Source: Kiloniella laminariae DSM 19542
GTDB lineage: Bacteria; Pseudomonadota; Alphaproteobacteria; Kiloniellales; Kiloniellaceae
Direction: 5' to 3'
Length of the DNA: 64,000 nucleotides
NCBI RefSeq assembly: GCF_000374005.1
Contig: NZ_KB893134.1
Location: 806,518 to 870,517 of the forward strand
Made by a program: the position numbers and the translations under genes. Under the pieces are notes generated by a model that saw only the letters and a list, made by a program, of their open reading frames with translations, was not told the DNA's origin and ran no database searches. Positions 1 to 8,973 of this stretch are shown here, in pieces; positions within the stretch are counted from its first letter, which is position 1; each line of letters opens with the position of its first letter.

Positions 1-390
1 TGTTTTTCAGCCAAATCACCAGAGGGTGATTTTCTGGCAACCTTGCGTTTTTGGCCGGTTTTGATCGGGGGAGAGGAGGCTGTACTGCTCGGACCTCTGG
101 CGGTCCAGCCACATCTACAGGGTAAGGGGATCGGCAAGGCGCTTGTTGCCCACGGCGTGAAGAAAGCCAAAGACCTGGGGTACAGGATCTGTTTCGTGGT
201 TGGTGAGCAGCGGTATTATGCTCCCTATGGCTTCGTTCCGGCACATGCCCTTGGTTTTGATATGCCGGTATCTGTTGATACTGACAGATTCCAGGTCAAG
301 ACGCTGCAAGGCACAGATTTTGAGCTTTTGCCCAAAGGAGTGATTGAAATCTGGAACAGAGCTCCGGTCCGAAAGAGGAAGGCGCTTTAA
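1..390 (+). CDS. GNAT family N-acetyltransferase, C-terminal part (5' end outside window)
   Basis: The frame is open from the first base, so the gene begins upstream and only about 129 C-terminal codons are visible. The text LGPLAVQPHLQGKGIGKAL holds the GNAT acetyl-CoA motif (Q-x-x-G-x-G), followed by the helix and strand order typical of the fold; YYAPYGFVPA resembles YhbS-type (COG3153) acetyltransferases. The substrate cannot be inferred. The TAA stop overlaps the stop of the convergent gene by two bases, so the two genes meet tail to tail with no terminator between them. Confidence 0.85.
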   Translation, partial: CFSAKSPEGDFLATLRFWPVLIGGEEAVLLGPLAVQPHLQGKGIGKALVAHGVKKAKDLGYRICFVVGEQRYYAPYGFVPAHALGFDMPVSVDTDRFQVKTLQGTDFELLPKGVIEIWNRAPVRKRKAL

Positions 391-2456
391 CGCCCTTCGC
401 GGTACCAGGCGGCAATGGCCGTAAACAACATCAGACTCAGGAATAACCAGGGAGGCAGCAGATCTACTCTGCTGTCACCAATAACGCGTTCTGCTTTTCT
501 GGGTAAGAAGCCAAGCCAGTTATTTCCATGCAAGACGGTTCTGCCGGGAGTGAGGCGTAATTGAGGCACCTCTGCTTTTTGTAATGATATGATCCCACCT
601 CCCCGGCTTTCTATGAGTGGTGTCAGAGGGGCTGGGTCAGTAATGACCTTCTCATGTTCTGGGCCATTTTGGTGTTGCTGGGCCACAAGTGAGCGCGGAC
701 CGTCATTGATTGTGTAAACGCCGGGTTCCGGGGCCTCAATAGTCTTGATGGCGAGACCATTGTTTCCGGGTTCAAGGGGAAGAGGGAGAATCTTGCCGGA
801 AGGGGATTCGACTGTGAGCTCTACAGGGGTGTCAGACAAACTCTGCCGGTGGATTGTCAGGCGGTCATTAACCAGACTGGCTTTGAGCTGTTCTTCATCG
901 AGTTCAGGTTCTTTCATCAGCCAGTGCACCAAGCGGCGGATTAGCTCTGTTTGAGGGCCACCCCCTTCTACGTTTCGGCCCCAGAGCCAAATATGGTCAC
1001 TGGTAATTTGGGCGACCCTTCCTTTACCAAAGTGATCAAGCACGAGCAGGGGTTGGTCCTTTGCGCCTGTCATAACTGTCCATCCACTCAGGGTGTCTGT
1101 GTCTACCTGGCGGAACCAGCGCCCCCAGGTGGGGGGCTGAATGTTATCTGTATTGGCATCGGGCAGGGACGCAGTCACCGGGTGCCGTAGCCCCAATTCT
1201 GTGACGAGTGGATGAAAAGCTGTCTCGCTGATGGTGCCCAGAGGTTCTGCAGGCAGCATCGTACCCAGAGATGTATTGTAAAGGGATGCGGGGGACGCAT
1301 AACCCGGGCCTCCGACTTCGAGCAAGGCTCCTCCCTGTTCTACATAGCGTACAATGTTGGTGAGATAGTGGCTGGGCAGAAAACCTTGCCGTTGATACTG
1401 GTCGAATATGATCAGGTCAAAATCGGCGAGTTTGACTTCGAACAGTTCATGGATCGGGAAGGCAATGAGCGAAAGCTCCCGGATGGGGGTTCCATCCTGT
1501 TTCTGAGGGTGACGCAGGATAGTGAAGTGAATAAGATCAACGGATGGATCCGCCTTGAGAATATTCCGCCAGGCACGTTCACCGGGGTGCGGTTCTCCCG
1601 AAATCAAAAGAACTTTCAAACGATCTCTGACGCCATTGGTTTCGAAAATGGCCCGGTTATTGATCTCGGTAATTTCGTTAGGCAAGGGTTCTACTGAAAG
1701 ATCAAAGGTGGTCAGTCCCCGGTTTTCAAGGAACAGTTCCTGGGTAAAGGGAATGCCAACTGGAACCTGTATCTCTGAAATTTTTTCGCCGTTCTGCCGC
1801 AGGGTAACCCAGGCAGGTAACGAGAGATCCTCCGCATTGTCATCGATAATCCTGTAGGTGAGTTTGGCGGTTTGGCCGATAATGCTGAAAGCAGGGGCTT
1901 GCTCGATGATCAGTCGCCTGTCCTGACGCTCGGGGTTTCCGGCCAGAAGCAGGTGAAGCGGGATCTCATCTGGAATGTCTGTTTCTGCGACGGAAGCCGG
2001 GACATCATGAACCAGCCCATCAGAGATGAAGACAATACCGGACAAACGGTTTTTTTCTTCCTGGGTCAAATTGATGTTGGCAAAGATGTTTGTACCCTGT
2101 GCTTCGGTTCCGCTTACGCTGACTGTTTTTAAAACCAGGTCGCTGCGTTTGTTGACCTGGTTATGTAAGTCACTCAGTGCATCGGATGCCTGCCTGCGCC
2201 TCTGGCCATAGGTCATGGAGGGACTGTTGTCGACGACAGCCATTATCAGTTCAGGGAGAGGCTCGCTGATTTTCTCGTGCAGGGTCGGATTGGCAATAAA
2301 GAGAGTGATCAGGGCAATGAAAATGCTTCTGAAGAAACTGCCTTTGCTTTTGAGAAGAAAAAGGCCGAGCAGGGTGACAAGAGACAACCCGATAAACAGA
2401 TAAATCACTGCCCAGGGTAACAGAGGTGCCCACTCTATTCCGTAGTTGGTTATCAT
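387..2456 (-). CDS. Membrane protein with VWA-like MIDAS motif and amidotransferase-like domain
   Basis: 689 residues. Two N-terminal membrane helices (about 10-35 and 42-56) are followed by MAVVDNSPSM, a DxSxS metal-site motif (D76-S80) as in von Willebrand factor A domains. The middle of the protein carries a region resembling class I glutamine-amidotransferase-like folds (around 350-400, with GGALLEVGGPGY), and a last membrane helix lies at the extreme C-terminus. Its ATG overlaps the stop of the upstream DUF4159 gene (ATGA), so the two are translationally coupled. It is the last gene of the MoxR-DUF58-DUF4159 operon. Family members are mostly called hypothetical; a role in envelope or complex assembly is inference from the operon. 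Confidence 0.85.
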   Translation of the reverse strand: MITNYGIEWAPLLPWAVIYLFIGLSLVTLLGLFLLKSKGSFFRSIFIALITLFIANPTLHEKISEPLPELIMAVVDNSPSMTYGQRRRQASDALSDLHNQVNKRSDLVLKTVSVSGTEAQGTNIFANINLTQEEKNRLSGIVFISDGLVHDVPASVAETDIPDEIPLHLLLAGNPERQDRRLIIEQAPAFSIIGQTAKLTYRIIDDNAEDLSLPAWVTLRQNGEKISEIQVPVGIPFTQELFLENRGLTTFDLSVEPLPNEITEINNRAIFETNGVRDRLKVLLISGEPHPGERAWRNILKADPSVDLIHFTILRHPQKQDGTPIRELSLIAFPIHELFEVKLADFDLIIFDQYQRQGFLPSHYLTNIVRYVEQGGALLEVGGPGYASPASLYNTSLGTMLPAEPLGTISETAFHPLVTELGLRHPVTASLPDANTDNIQPPTWGRWFRQVDTDTLSGWTVMTGAKDQPLLVLDHFGKGRVAQITSDHIWLWGRNVEGGGPQTELIRRLVHWLMKEPELDEEQLKASLVNDRLTIHRQSLSDTPVELTVESPSGKILPLPLEPGNNGLAIKTIEAPEPGVYTINDGPRSLVAQQHQNGPEHEKVITDPAPLTPLIESRGGGIISLQKAEVPQLRLTPGRTVLHGNNWLGFLPRKAERVIGDSRVDLLPPWLFLSLMLFTAIAAWYREGR

Positions 2457-5191
2457 TGGCCCAATCTTTCAAGAATATGAGGGATGTGAACCTGATCCTC
2501 TTTATAATTTCCGGTCAGAGCGTACATAACAAGATTGATGCCAAAGCGATAGGCCAGCTCTCTCTGGCGTTCTCCTCCCCTGATCATGGGATAGAGGGGA
2601 AAGCCTTCAGGGGTCATTGCCCAGGCCTTGGCCCATTCATTTGATCCCACGAGAACTCTGGCAACCCCGTCATGTCTGTAGCGGTCAGTCTTTTCAGCCC
2701 AAAGATCCCTGTTGTTATGGTGTCCGGGGAAACTTTCCAGCAGATAGAAAGAACGGGTGAGCACGTGATCAGGGGGAATAAGCTCCAGATCAGGGATGGC
2801 AATTTCTTTTGTCAGCCTGAGGAGGTGCCCATTATTCCCCGCACTGCCGATGGCAGAATTTAAAAGGGCGGTGGCTTCTCTCAAATCAAACAGGATCAGG
2901 CCACCATTCTGGATATAGAGGTTAAGCCGACGTTTCGCCGCAATAGAGAGCAAGGGTTGAGATGGTGTAACTGGCCAGTAAAGCAGGGGATAAGGGGAAA
3001 GCTGGTTCAGATCCAGATCTATCCCGGTGACCTGGACATTCTCGACTGCTGTGCGCCGATGGAGCTGTCTGGACAGGCCTTCAAGCCCTGCCTGGCTATT
3101 CCTGTCCACCTCGAGATCTCCGGTAATGACAAAAGCCAGATAGGTACCAAGTGTGGCTTCAATTGCTTTGGGATCAAGAGGTTCTGATTGAGCTTTGAGA
3201 GGCTGAGGTACAAGTAAGGTCAGGAAAATCAGGGAAACAATAGAGATGGTGCTTTTGCTGAGTCCTCGTAATCCTATCAGGCCACGCAGCCAGAGCGAGA
3301 GCGTCTGGTCGAGCAAGAACAGCAGCAGGGCACAGAGAAGCAGTGGGATCTGCAGAGGGCTTTCCTGTTGGTCGCCGTAGATAATCTTGTCTTGTCCGGG
3401 CACAGTGACAGCCTGTTGAGGGGGGATTGATCCAGCAAGATTGACAGCTTTTTCAGGCTCGTTTCTGCCGTAAAATCCAGGAGGTGTTGCGGGGGTTGCT
3501 GTTACGTCCCGGGAAGAGATCGGGATAGACAGACTGCTGTTTTGTACCGGGGTGAGGACCCCGTAAGCGTCCATCATATCATGTAGAGGCAGATCTATCC
3601 CCCGGTCTTCGGGGCTGACAACACCCTGACCGTATTCCAAAATACGTTCGAGCATCTCGACAAACAATCCCGACAAAACAAGGTTTGACCACCTGGTATT
3701 GGCTGTGGTGTGGACCAGAATAATATGTCCCTTGCCCCTGGTTTGCGCGGTGATCAGGGGGGTGCCGTCAAGAAGGCTGGCCCAGGTCTGCTGCTCGAGC
3801 TCGGGGGTCGGTTGGGCGAGGAGCTGACCTGAAACAGTAACATCCGAGGGAATTTTCAGTCCCTTTAAGGGAGAGTTTTCAGCAAAGTCCTTAATGGCCA
3901 AAGGCTGTTCCCATGTCAGGCTCCCGGCAAGATTGCGGTAGCCACTGCGCAGGGGTACAGGCAAGAGACTATCTCGTTGTGCAGCAAGATTTGGGCCGGC
4001 AAACCTGAGCAACAAGCCTCCCTGTTCAACCCAGTTTTGCAATTTCACTTCTTCTGCGGGGGCAATAACTTCTTCGTCAATGACAACGATGGCCGAAAGT
4101 TCTCGGGAAAACAGCCGGTCGATCGGTCCGTCACGAACGTCCGTGAACAATCCCAGGGCTCTGTTGAGATAATAGTGTTCTCCGAGCAGAGTGCTGTCGT
4201 CAACAGCCCCTCCGCTATTTAACAGACCTACGGGGAAGCGTCGGTTGCTACGATCCATCAGATATTGTGTTGCTGCCGTTTCAATGCCTGAGATGCTGAT
4301 CTTATGTATCCGGTTGTGCAGTTCATTCGGAAGGGTAAGCAGAGCAGTTGCTTCTGTGATACCAGCTGAAAGAACAAGTTTCTGGGAGGCAAGAACCTCG
4401 TTGTTTTTTGACAGGGCAGTGATGGTTCGTTCGTCATCCAGACCAGAGGACAGCCGAGCCAGTTGTATACTAAGACCTGATCCTTCGGAGGTGATCTTTT
4501 CTATCCACAAGGGGAGAGAGATCGACGGAGGGGCGTAGAGAGAAACATCCCCCAGGCTGGTCAGGCGCTGATGCAGGATGTTGTCGGGATCAGCAGCTTG
4601 CAAGCCCGAGGACAGCCAGGAAATCTGGAGAGGAGATTCTTTTTTCAGGACGGTCTCTATTGATAGCAGGGCATTGTTCTGATCGGCTTCCCAGCCTTTG
4701 GGAGAGGGAAAGTGTGGTATCTCTGCCAACAAGTTCTCTACCTTTTGAAAACCAGTAAATTCAAAAGTGCCATCTGTGTCGGCTGCGGTGAAAAGAACGG
4801 CGACCTTTGTATTTGTAGCCTCAGTATGATCCAGGATTTGTCTCAGACGGTTGATCTGATTTTGCCAGCTTGATGCAGCTGACCAACCATTATCAAGCAA
4901 GATCAAAGTGGTCTGGCTGGTTGTTGACCTTTTGTCCGGTGCATATATGGGGTCGGCCAGGGCCAGAATAATGAGCAGAAGGATCAGGGAGCGAAGAAGA
5001 ATAAGCCACCAGACCGTTTTGAGGGGTTTGGCATTGGTACCCTTTAATCCCATCAAAAGACGCAAGGGCGGGAAAACTACTTTTCTGGGTGCGGGAGGGG
5101 TGATGCGAAGCAGGAGCCATAGAGCCGGGAAACTCAGCAAACCAAGAAGAAGCCAGGGATTGAGAAATCCGATAAGCCCGAGGTCAAGCAT
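2453..5191 (-). CDS. BatA-like N-terminal domain / DUF4159 C-terminal domain membrane protein
   Basis: 912 residues from the ATG at 5191. That start has a clear GGAGG Shine-Dalgarno sequence five bases upstream and overlaps the DUF58 stop by 8 bp; an earlier in-frame ATG at 5221 is less likely. The N-terminus (GLIGFLNPWLLLGLLSFPAL) is the aerotolerance-regulator BatA-type membrane anchor. The following region has a degenerate VWA motif (LLDNGWS instead of DxSxS). Two central helices (about 640-690) precede a C-terminal DUF4159 domain of about 210 residues. The molecular role is unknown; coupling to MoxR and DUF58 suggests a chaperone-like membrane complex. Confidence 0.88.
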   Translation of the reverse strand: MLDLGLIGFLNPWLLLGLLSFPALWLLLRITPPAPRKVVFPPLRLLMGLKGTNAKPLKTVWWLILLRSLILLLIILALADPIYAPDKRSTTSQTTLILLDNGWSAASSWQNQINRLRQILDHTEATNTKVAVLFTAADTDGTFEFTGFQKVENLLAEIPHFPSPKGWEADQNNALLSIETVLKKESPLQISWLSSGLQAADPDNILHQRLTSLGDVSLYAPPSISLPLWIEKITSEGSGLSIQLARLSSGLDDERTITALSKNNEVLASQKLVLSAGITEATALLTLPNELHNRIHKISISGIETAATQYLMDRSNRRFPVGLLNSGGAVDDSTLLGEHYYLNRALGLFTDVRDGPIDRLFSRELSAIVVIDEEVIAPAEEVKLQNWVEQGGLLLRFAGPNLAAQRDSLLPVPLRSGYRNLAGSLTWEQPLAIKDFAENSPLKGLKIPSDVTVSGQLLAQPTPELEQQTWASLLDGTPLITAQTRGKGHIILVHTTANTRWSNLVLSGLFVEMLERILEYGQGVVSPEDRGIDLPLHDMMDAYGVLTPVQNSSLSIPISSRDVTATPATPPGFYGRNEPEKAVNLAGSIPPQQAVTVPGQDKIIYGDQQESPLQIPLLLCALLLFLLDQTLSLWLRGLIGLRGLSKSTISIVSLIFLTLLVPQPLKAQSEPLDPKAIEATLGTYLAFVITGDLEVDRNSQAGLEGLSRQLHRRTAVENVQVTGIDLDLNQLSPYPLLYWPVTPSQPLLSIAAKRRLNLYIQNGGLILFDLREATALLNSAIGSAGNNGHLLRLTKEIAIPDLELIPPDHVLTRSFYLLESFPGHHNNRDLWAEKTDRYRHDGVARVLVGSNEWAKAWAMTPEGFPLYPMIRGGERQRELAYRFGINLVMYALTGNYKEDQVHIPHILERLGQ

Positions 5192-6158
5192 AGCGACCTC
5201 CGGCTTTATTGCGTGAATCATATTTTCTGGAACTTATGCTCTGGCGTTCGGACACGTCGCTATAAAGTGCCAGCAATGCCTTGCTTGCGGGTTGATCTGT
5301 CGCATGTATCAGGTGTCTCCACCCCAGTTTATTTGCCAAGAGAGCAAGATCTCTGTTGTGTTCTTCAATTCGCTCTTTGTAGCTTTCCCTGATTGAATCA
5401 ACATCAGGGTGCAGCCATTCATTACCGGGGTGATGGCCTTTGCTGTTCAGGCCTTCAAAAGGGAGCTGGAATTTCACACGCCCGCTATAAGGCAATTTCA
5501 GCTCTGCCGGGTCCAGAATCTGGACCAGCCAGACTTTCAGCTTCAGGGCAGCCAGTCGATCAAATGTTTCCTTTTGTTCTTCGATCGGGGACAGAAAATC
5601 AGAGAAGCAGATCAAGGCAGCATGCGGCGTGACGTGTAGATTGGCGGGGAGATTATCCGAATTCCCCGCTTTCTGTTCCAGTTGCTGTGCCAGAAACTGC
5701 ACCGTGGTTCTGGCCGATGACGGGGGGCGTCCGCTCCCGGCCAGAGCAATTTTTTCTCCGCCGCGGAGCAACAGGGTGGCGAGAGCGAGAGCGATGACAG
5801 AAGCTCTGTGGTGCTTGCTGCAAGATGACCAGGGAGACATCCAGTCCATACCAGGATCACCTGCGGTCCATAGCCAAAGGCTCTGGGCTGTCTCGCGTTC
5901 TTTCTGTCGGATAAAAACACCCGAGTTGTCAGCTGTGGAGCCCGCTTTGGCAGAGCGCCGCCAATCAATACTTCTGGGAGTGTCGCCGGGATTGTAACGA
6001 CGATACTGCCAGAACTCGTCGCCCTGTCCCGGATGGCGTCGGCCATGCGTTCCCTGAAACACTGTGGCTGCAACACGCTCTGCCTCGATTTGAAGCGGTG
6101 ATAATGTTGATGCCAGCTTCTCGGCTTCTGTCTCTCGCGTTGTCAACAGCTTGCTCAT
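5184..6158 (-). CDS. DUF58 domain-containing protein
   Basis: 324 residues. The DUF58 signature is seen around residues 45-75 (DEFWQYRRYNPGDTPRSIDW, then RRSAKAG), followed by a VWA-like remainder. DUF58 proteins almost always accompany MoxR AAA ATPases and are thought to be their partners or substrates. Here the gene follows moxR by only 11 bp and overlaps the next gene. It lacks membrane helices and is probably cytosolic or membrane-associated through its partners. Function beyond this association is unknown. Confidence 0.93.
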   Translation of the reverse strand: MSKLLTTRETEAEKLASTLSPLQIEAERVAATVFQGTHGRRHPGQGDEFWQYRRYNPGDTPRSIDWRRSAKAGSTADNSGVFIRQKERETAQSLWLWTAGDPGMDWMSPWSSCSKHHRASVIALALATLLLRGGEKIALAGSGRPPSSARTTVQFLAQQLEQKAGNSDNLPANLHVTPHAALICFSDFLSPIEEQKETFDRLAALKLKVWLVQILDPAELKLPYSGRVKFQLPFEGLNSKGHHPGNEWLHPDVDSIRESYKERIEEHNRDLALLANKLGWRHLIHATDQPASKALLALYSDVSERQSISSRKYDSRNKAGGRYA

Positions 6159-6169
6159 ACAGTGATCCG

Positions 6170-7201
6170 CTACGTCAGAGGAGTGATCAGGCGATTTATA
6201 ATATCAGTCAGGGTGATGCCTTCGGCACGTGCCGTGAAATCCAGATGTATCCGGTGACGCAAAACAGGCATGGCAAGAGCAACGACATCTTCCAGAGAAG
6301 GGCTTAATCGTCCCTGAAGAAGACAACGTGCCTTACTGGCCATCAAGAGCGCCTGGCTGGCCCGGGGGCCGGGTCCCCAGGCGACAAACTGGCGAACCAG
6401 TTCATCGTTGGTGTCTTCCGGACGACCGTTGCGCACCAGTGCCAGGATACCTTCAAGAACGTCCTCACCGACCGGGATCTCTCTCACTAGTCTCTGGGCT
6501 TCGAGCAGTTCCTTGGCTGTCAGAACGGTTTCTGCGGTGGGCTCACTAGTCCCTGTTGTGGCAAGAAGCATCTGGCGTTCGGCTTCTTTGTCGGGATAAC
6601 CGACATAGATCTCGAGCAGGAAGCGGTCAAGCTGTGCTTCCGGCAGGGGATAGGTTCCTTCCTGCTCCAGGGGGTTCTGGGTTGCCAGAACATGAAAGGG
6701 TGCTGGCAATTTATGGCTGATACCAGCAACGGTTACAGTATGTTCCTGCATCGCCTGTAGAAGGGCAGATTGCGTACGGGGGCTGGCCCGATTGATTTCA
6801 TCGGCCATCAGAAGTTGAGAAAAAACGGGGCCGGGAATAAAGCGAAAAGAGCGTCGCCCTGTTTCATTCTCTTCAAGAACCTCTGCACCGATGATGTCAG
6901 AAGGCATCAGGTCAGGAGTACACTGAATACGTTTTTCGTCCATGCCGAAGACGATACCCAGATTTTCGACCAGGCGGGTCTTGGCGAGGCCTGGAGCGCC
7001 AACCAGCAGCGCATGCCCCCCGGCGAGCAATGTTATCAGGACCTGCTCGATAACATCCTCCTGCCCAAAGATGACTTTGCCAAGGTTGGCATTGAGCTGG
7101 GCAAGGCGTTCACACAACAGATCGGCTTTCCGGGTAAGATCGTCGCTGGTTCCCTGGGAGTCCTGTCTCAAAGTATCCTTGCTCCTGTATTTGATGTCCA
7201 T
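6170..7201 (-). CDS. MoxR family AAA+ ATPase
   Basis: 343 residues, usual MoxR length. Walker A is GAPGLAKT, Walker B is LLMADEINRASP, and sensor 1 lies in VLATQNPLEQEGTYPLPEAQ; the C-terminal lid is present. MoxR ATPases act as chaperones in assembly or activation of partner complexes, typically with VWA and DUF58 proteins, which follow directly here. A GGGAGAG ribosome binding site lies nine bases before the ATG. It is the first gene of a four-gene minus-strand operon, and the promoter should lie between 7202 and 7398, divergent from the DUF1285 gene. Confidence 0.96.
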   Translation of the reverse strand: MDIKYRSKDTLRQDSQGTSDDLTRKADLLCERLAQLNANLGKVIFGQEDVIEQVLITLLAGGHALLVGAPGLAKTRLVENLGIVFGMDEKRIQCTPDLMPSDIIGAEVLEENETGRRSFRFIPGPVFSQLLMADEINRASPRTQSALLQAMQEHTVTVAGISHKLPAPFHVLATQNPLEQEGTYPLPEAQLDRFLLEIYVGYPDKEAERQMLLATTGTSEPTAETVLTAKELLEAQRLVREIPVGEDVLEGILALVRNGRPEDTNDELVRQFVAWGPGPRASQALLMASKARCLLQGRLSPSLEDVVALAMPVLRHRIHLDFTARAEGITLTDIINRLITPLT

Positions 7202-7398
7202 ATGTCATGCTCTCCCGGATAAATTGTCTTTGGACCGACGGGGTTTATTGCTCGGTGATATCCAAAGATAGTATCATGAGTCCTGCTACAGGTATGTTAA
7301 CACCTTGGTTATAATGGACAGAAACACGAACTCTGCCTAGGGGAATTACCTCTTTCAGACGATTGGGTGAAGGCAGTTACCCGGAGGAGAGGCTATTC

Positions 7399-7971
7399 AT
7401 GGAAAAAGATAAACAGAAAATAACTGATGACACTGCCATAAAAGAAGCTGTTGCTGCTCTGCCATTGACCAGTGATGTCGACATGAGAATCGCGCGGGAT
7501 GGGCAGTGGTATCACGAGGGCCGGAGGATTGAACGCAAACCTCTTGTCCGGCTGTTTTCAACTGTTCTTAGGCGGGATGCAGAAGGAGCCTACTGGTTGG
7601 TGACACCCGTTGAACGGGCCAGGATACTTGTTGAGGATAGTCCTTTTGTTGCCGTCGAAATACGCCATAGTGGCGAGGGGCAGAACAGGATTGTTTCCTT
7701 TCGAAACAATGTTGATAGCTGGTTTGATCTGGATGGAGATCATCCGATTCGGTTTGAGACGGAGAGTGGAGCTGCAGGAGAGATACAGAATAACAGTGAA
7801 AAAGAGGTTCCGGTTCCCTATCTATTGGTGAGAGACGGGCTGGAAGCACGTGTATTACGCTCGGTTTACTACCAACTCGTTGACCTCGCCGAGGTCCGAG
7901 AAGACAAAATTGGGGTCTGGAGCAAAGGAAAGTTTCATGTTTTCGGGAATGTCGAACAAATAGATGAGTGA
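7399..7971 (+). CDS. DUF1285 domain-containing protein
   Basis: 190 residues from the ATG at 7399, which has GGAGGAGA upstream; a longer reading from 7363 has no such support. The text DGQWYHEGRRIERKPLVRLF and VTPVERARILVEDSPFV matches the DUF1285 family, small proteins common next to the CoA pyrophosphatase gene in alphaproteobacteria. No catalytic motif is evident. The last 8 bp overlap the start of the Nudix gene, so it heads a four-gene operon (DUF1285, Nudix, DUF6111-like, cca). Confidence 0.9.
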   Translation: MEKDKQKITDDTAIKEAVAALPLTSDVDMRIARDGQWYHEGRRIERKPLVRLFSTVLRRDAEGAYWLVTPVERARILVEDSPFVAVEIRHSGEGQNRIVSFRNNVDSWFDLDGDHPIRFETESGAAGEIQNNSEKEVPVPYLLVRDGLEARVLRSVYYQLVDLAEVREDKIGVWSKGKFHVFGNVEQIDE

Positions 7972-8677
7972 CTGGGAAAGAGACTGGACCGCAGGACAGC
8001 TGTCATCCTTATTTGCTGGAATTTCGCTTGATGGAGAGAAACGAAATGCAGTATCTGGAGCTGTGATTGACAGTGCCCAGTCGCGGAACGAGATTTTTGT
8101 CCGTGGTGATCACGATATGAACCCCGATTTTTATGAACCGGATAAAGCTCTTGTTGCTGCTGCTGTCATTGTGCCCTTGGTCGAGCGCCCTGATGGTTTC
8201 ACGCTTTTGTTGACACGTCGTACCGATCATCTCCATGACCATGCCGGGCAGGTCAGTTTCCCTGGCGGGCGCATTGATCCGGGGGATCTGGATCAGGAAG
8301 ATGCCGCCCTGCGGGAGTTCGAAGAAGAGGTTGGTGTCCCTCGAAGCCATGTTTCCCTGATTGGTCGCCTGGATACCTACATTACCCGGACAGGTTTTGA
8401 GATTACGCCGGTTGTTGGCCTTATCAAACCACCTTTCCCTGTCGACCCGGACAGTTTTGAGGTTGCCGAGGTGTTTGAAGTCCCCTTGAGTTTCTTTCTC
8501 AAACCGGGAAGCCGCCAACGGCATAACAGGGAGTTTGAAGGGCGCAAAAGATATTATTATGCCTTCCCCTATCAGGAATACTTTATCTGGGGGGCGACAG
8601 CAGGGATGATTGTCAATCTCTGTGATATTCTTGCTCGCCCTGAAACTCTGGATTCTGAACGGATAGAAAACAGCTGA
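7964..8677 (+). CDS. CoA pyrophosphatase (Nudix hydrolase, NudL type)
   Basis: 237 residues. The Nudix box (GGRIDPGDLDQED, then REFEEEVGV) is preceded by LLTRRTDHLHDHAGQVSFPG, the UPF0035 signature specific to coenzyme A pyrophosphatases (NudL/NUDT7 family). These hydrolyse CoA or oxidised CoA to 3',5'-ADP and 4'-phosphopantetheine. The start overlaps the DUF1285 gene and the stop overlaps the next start (TGATG), so it is translated as part of a coupled operon. Confidence 0.94.
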   Translation: MSDWERDWTAGQLSSLFAGISLDGEKRNAVSGAVIDSAQSRNEIFVRGDHDMNPDFYEPDKALVAAAVIVPLVERPDGFTLLLTRRTDHLHDHAGQVSFPGGRIDPGDLDQEDAALREFEEEVGVPRSHVSLIGRLDTYITRTGFEITPVVGLIKPPFPVDPDSFEVAEVFEVPLSFFLKPGSRQRHNREFEGRKRYYYAFPYQEYFIWGATAGMIVNLCDILARPETLDSERIENS

Positions 8678-8973
8678 TGTTGACACGTCTCCTTCTGATT
8701 TTACTGCCTGTTGTTTTGCCCTTTGCGCTTTACTTTATCTATTATCTGCTGACGCGGAGCAAAAGAACCACTGTTGATGGAGAGCAGGACGAGGCCGAAC
8801 TTCCCTGGATCGAACGTGGCCCCTGGGCCGGGTTGTTTCTCGCGGGTGTTGTCCTGTCTGGAATGGCTCTTGCTTTCCATTTTTCCCGCTCTACTGGCCC
8901 TGCGCCAGGAGACAGTCTGACGCCGCCCAAATACACCCCCCCATCGATTGAAAAACCTGTCTCTGATTTATGA
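8677..8973 (+). CDS. DUF6111-like small membrane protein
   Basis: 98 residues with two predicted membrane helices (about 3-22 and 48-66) separated by a charged cytoplasmic or periplasmic loop; the C-terminus is proline-rich (TPPKYTPPSI). It resembles the short DUF6111-type proteins found between the Nudix and cca genes in alphaproteobacteria. The ATG overlaps the previous stop and the TGA overlaps the next ATG, so it is tightly coupled. Function unknown; the family name is given from context and shape. Confidence 0.8.
   Translation: MLTRLLLILLPVVLPFALYFIYYLLTRSKRTTVDGEQDEAELPWIERGPWAGLFLAGVVLSGMALAFHFSRSTGPAPGDSLTPPKYTPPSIEKPVSDL

Noticed and set aside
8009-8686. 225-residue minus-strand frame
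   Set aside because: Lies opposite the CoA pyrophosphatase gene, whose Nudix box is complete; no motifs in the antisense product.
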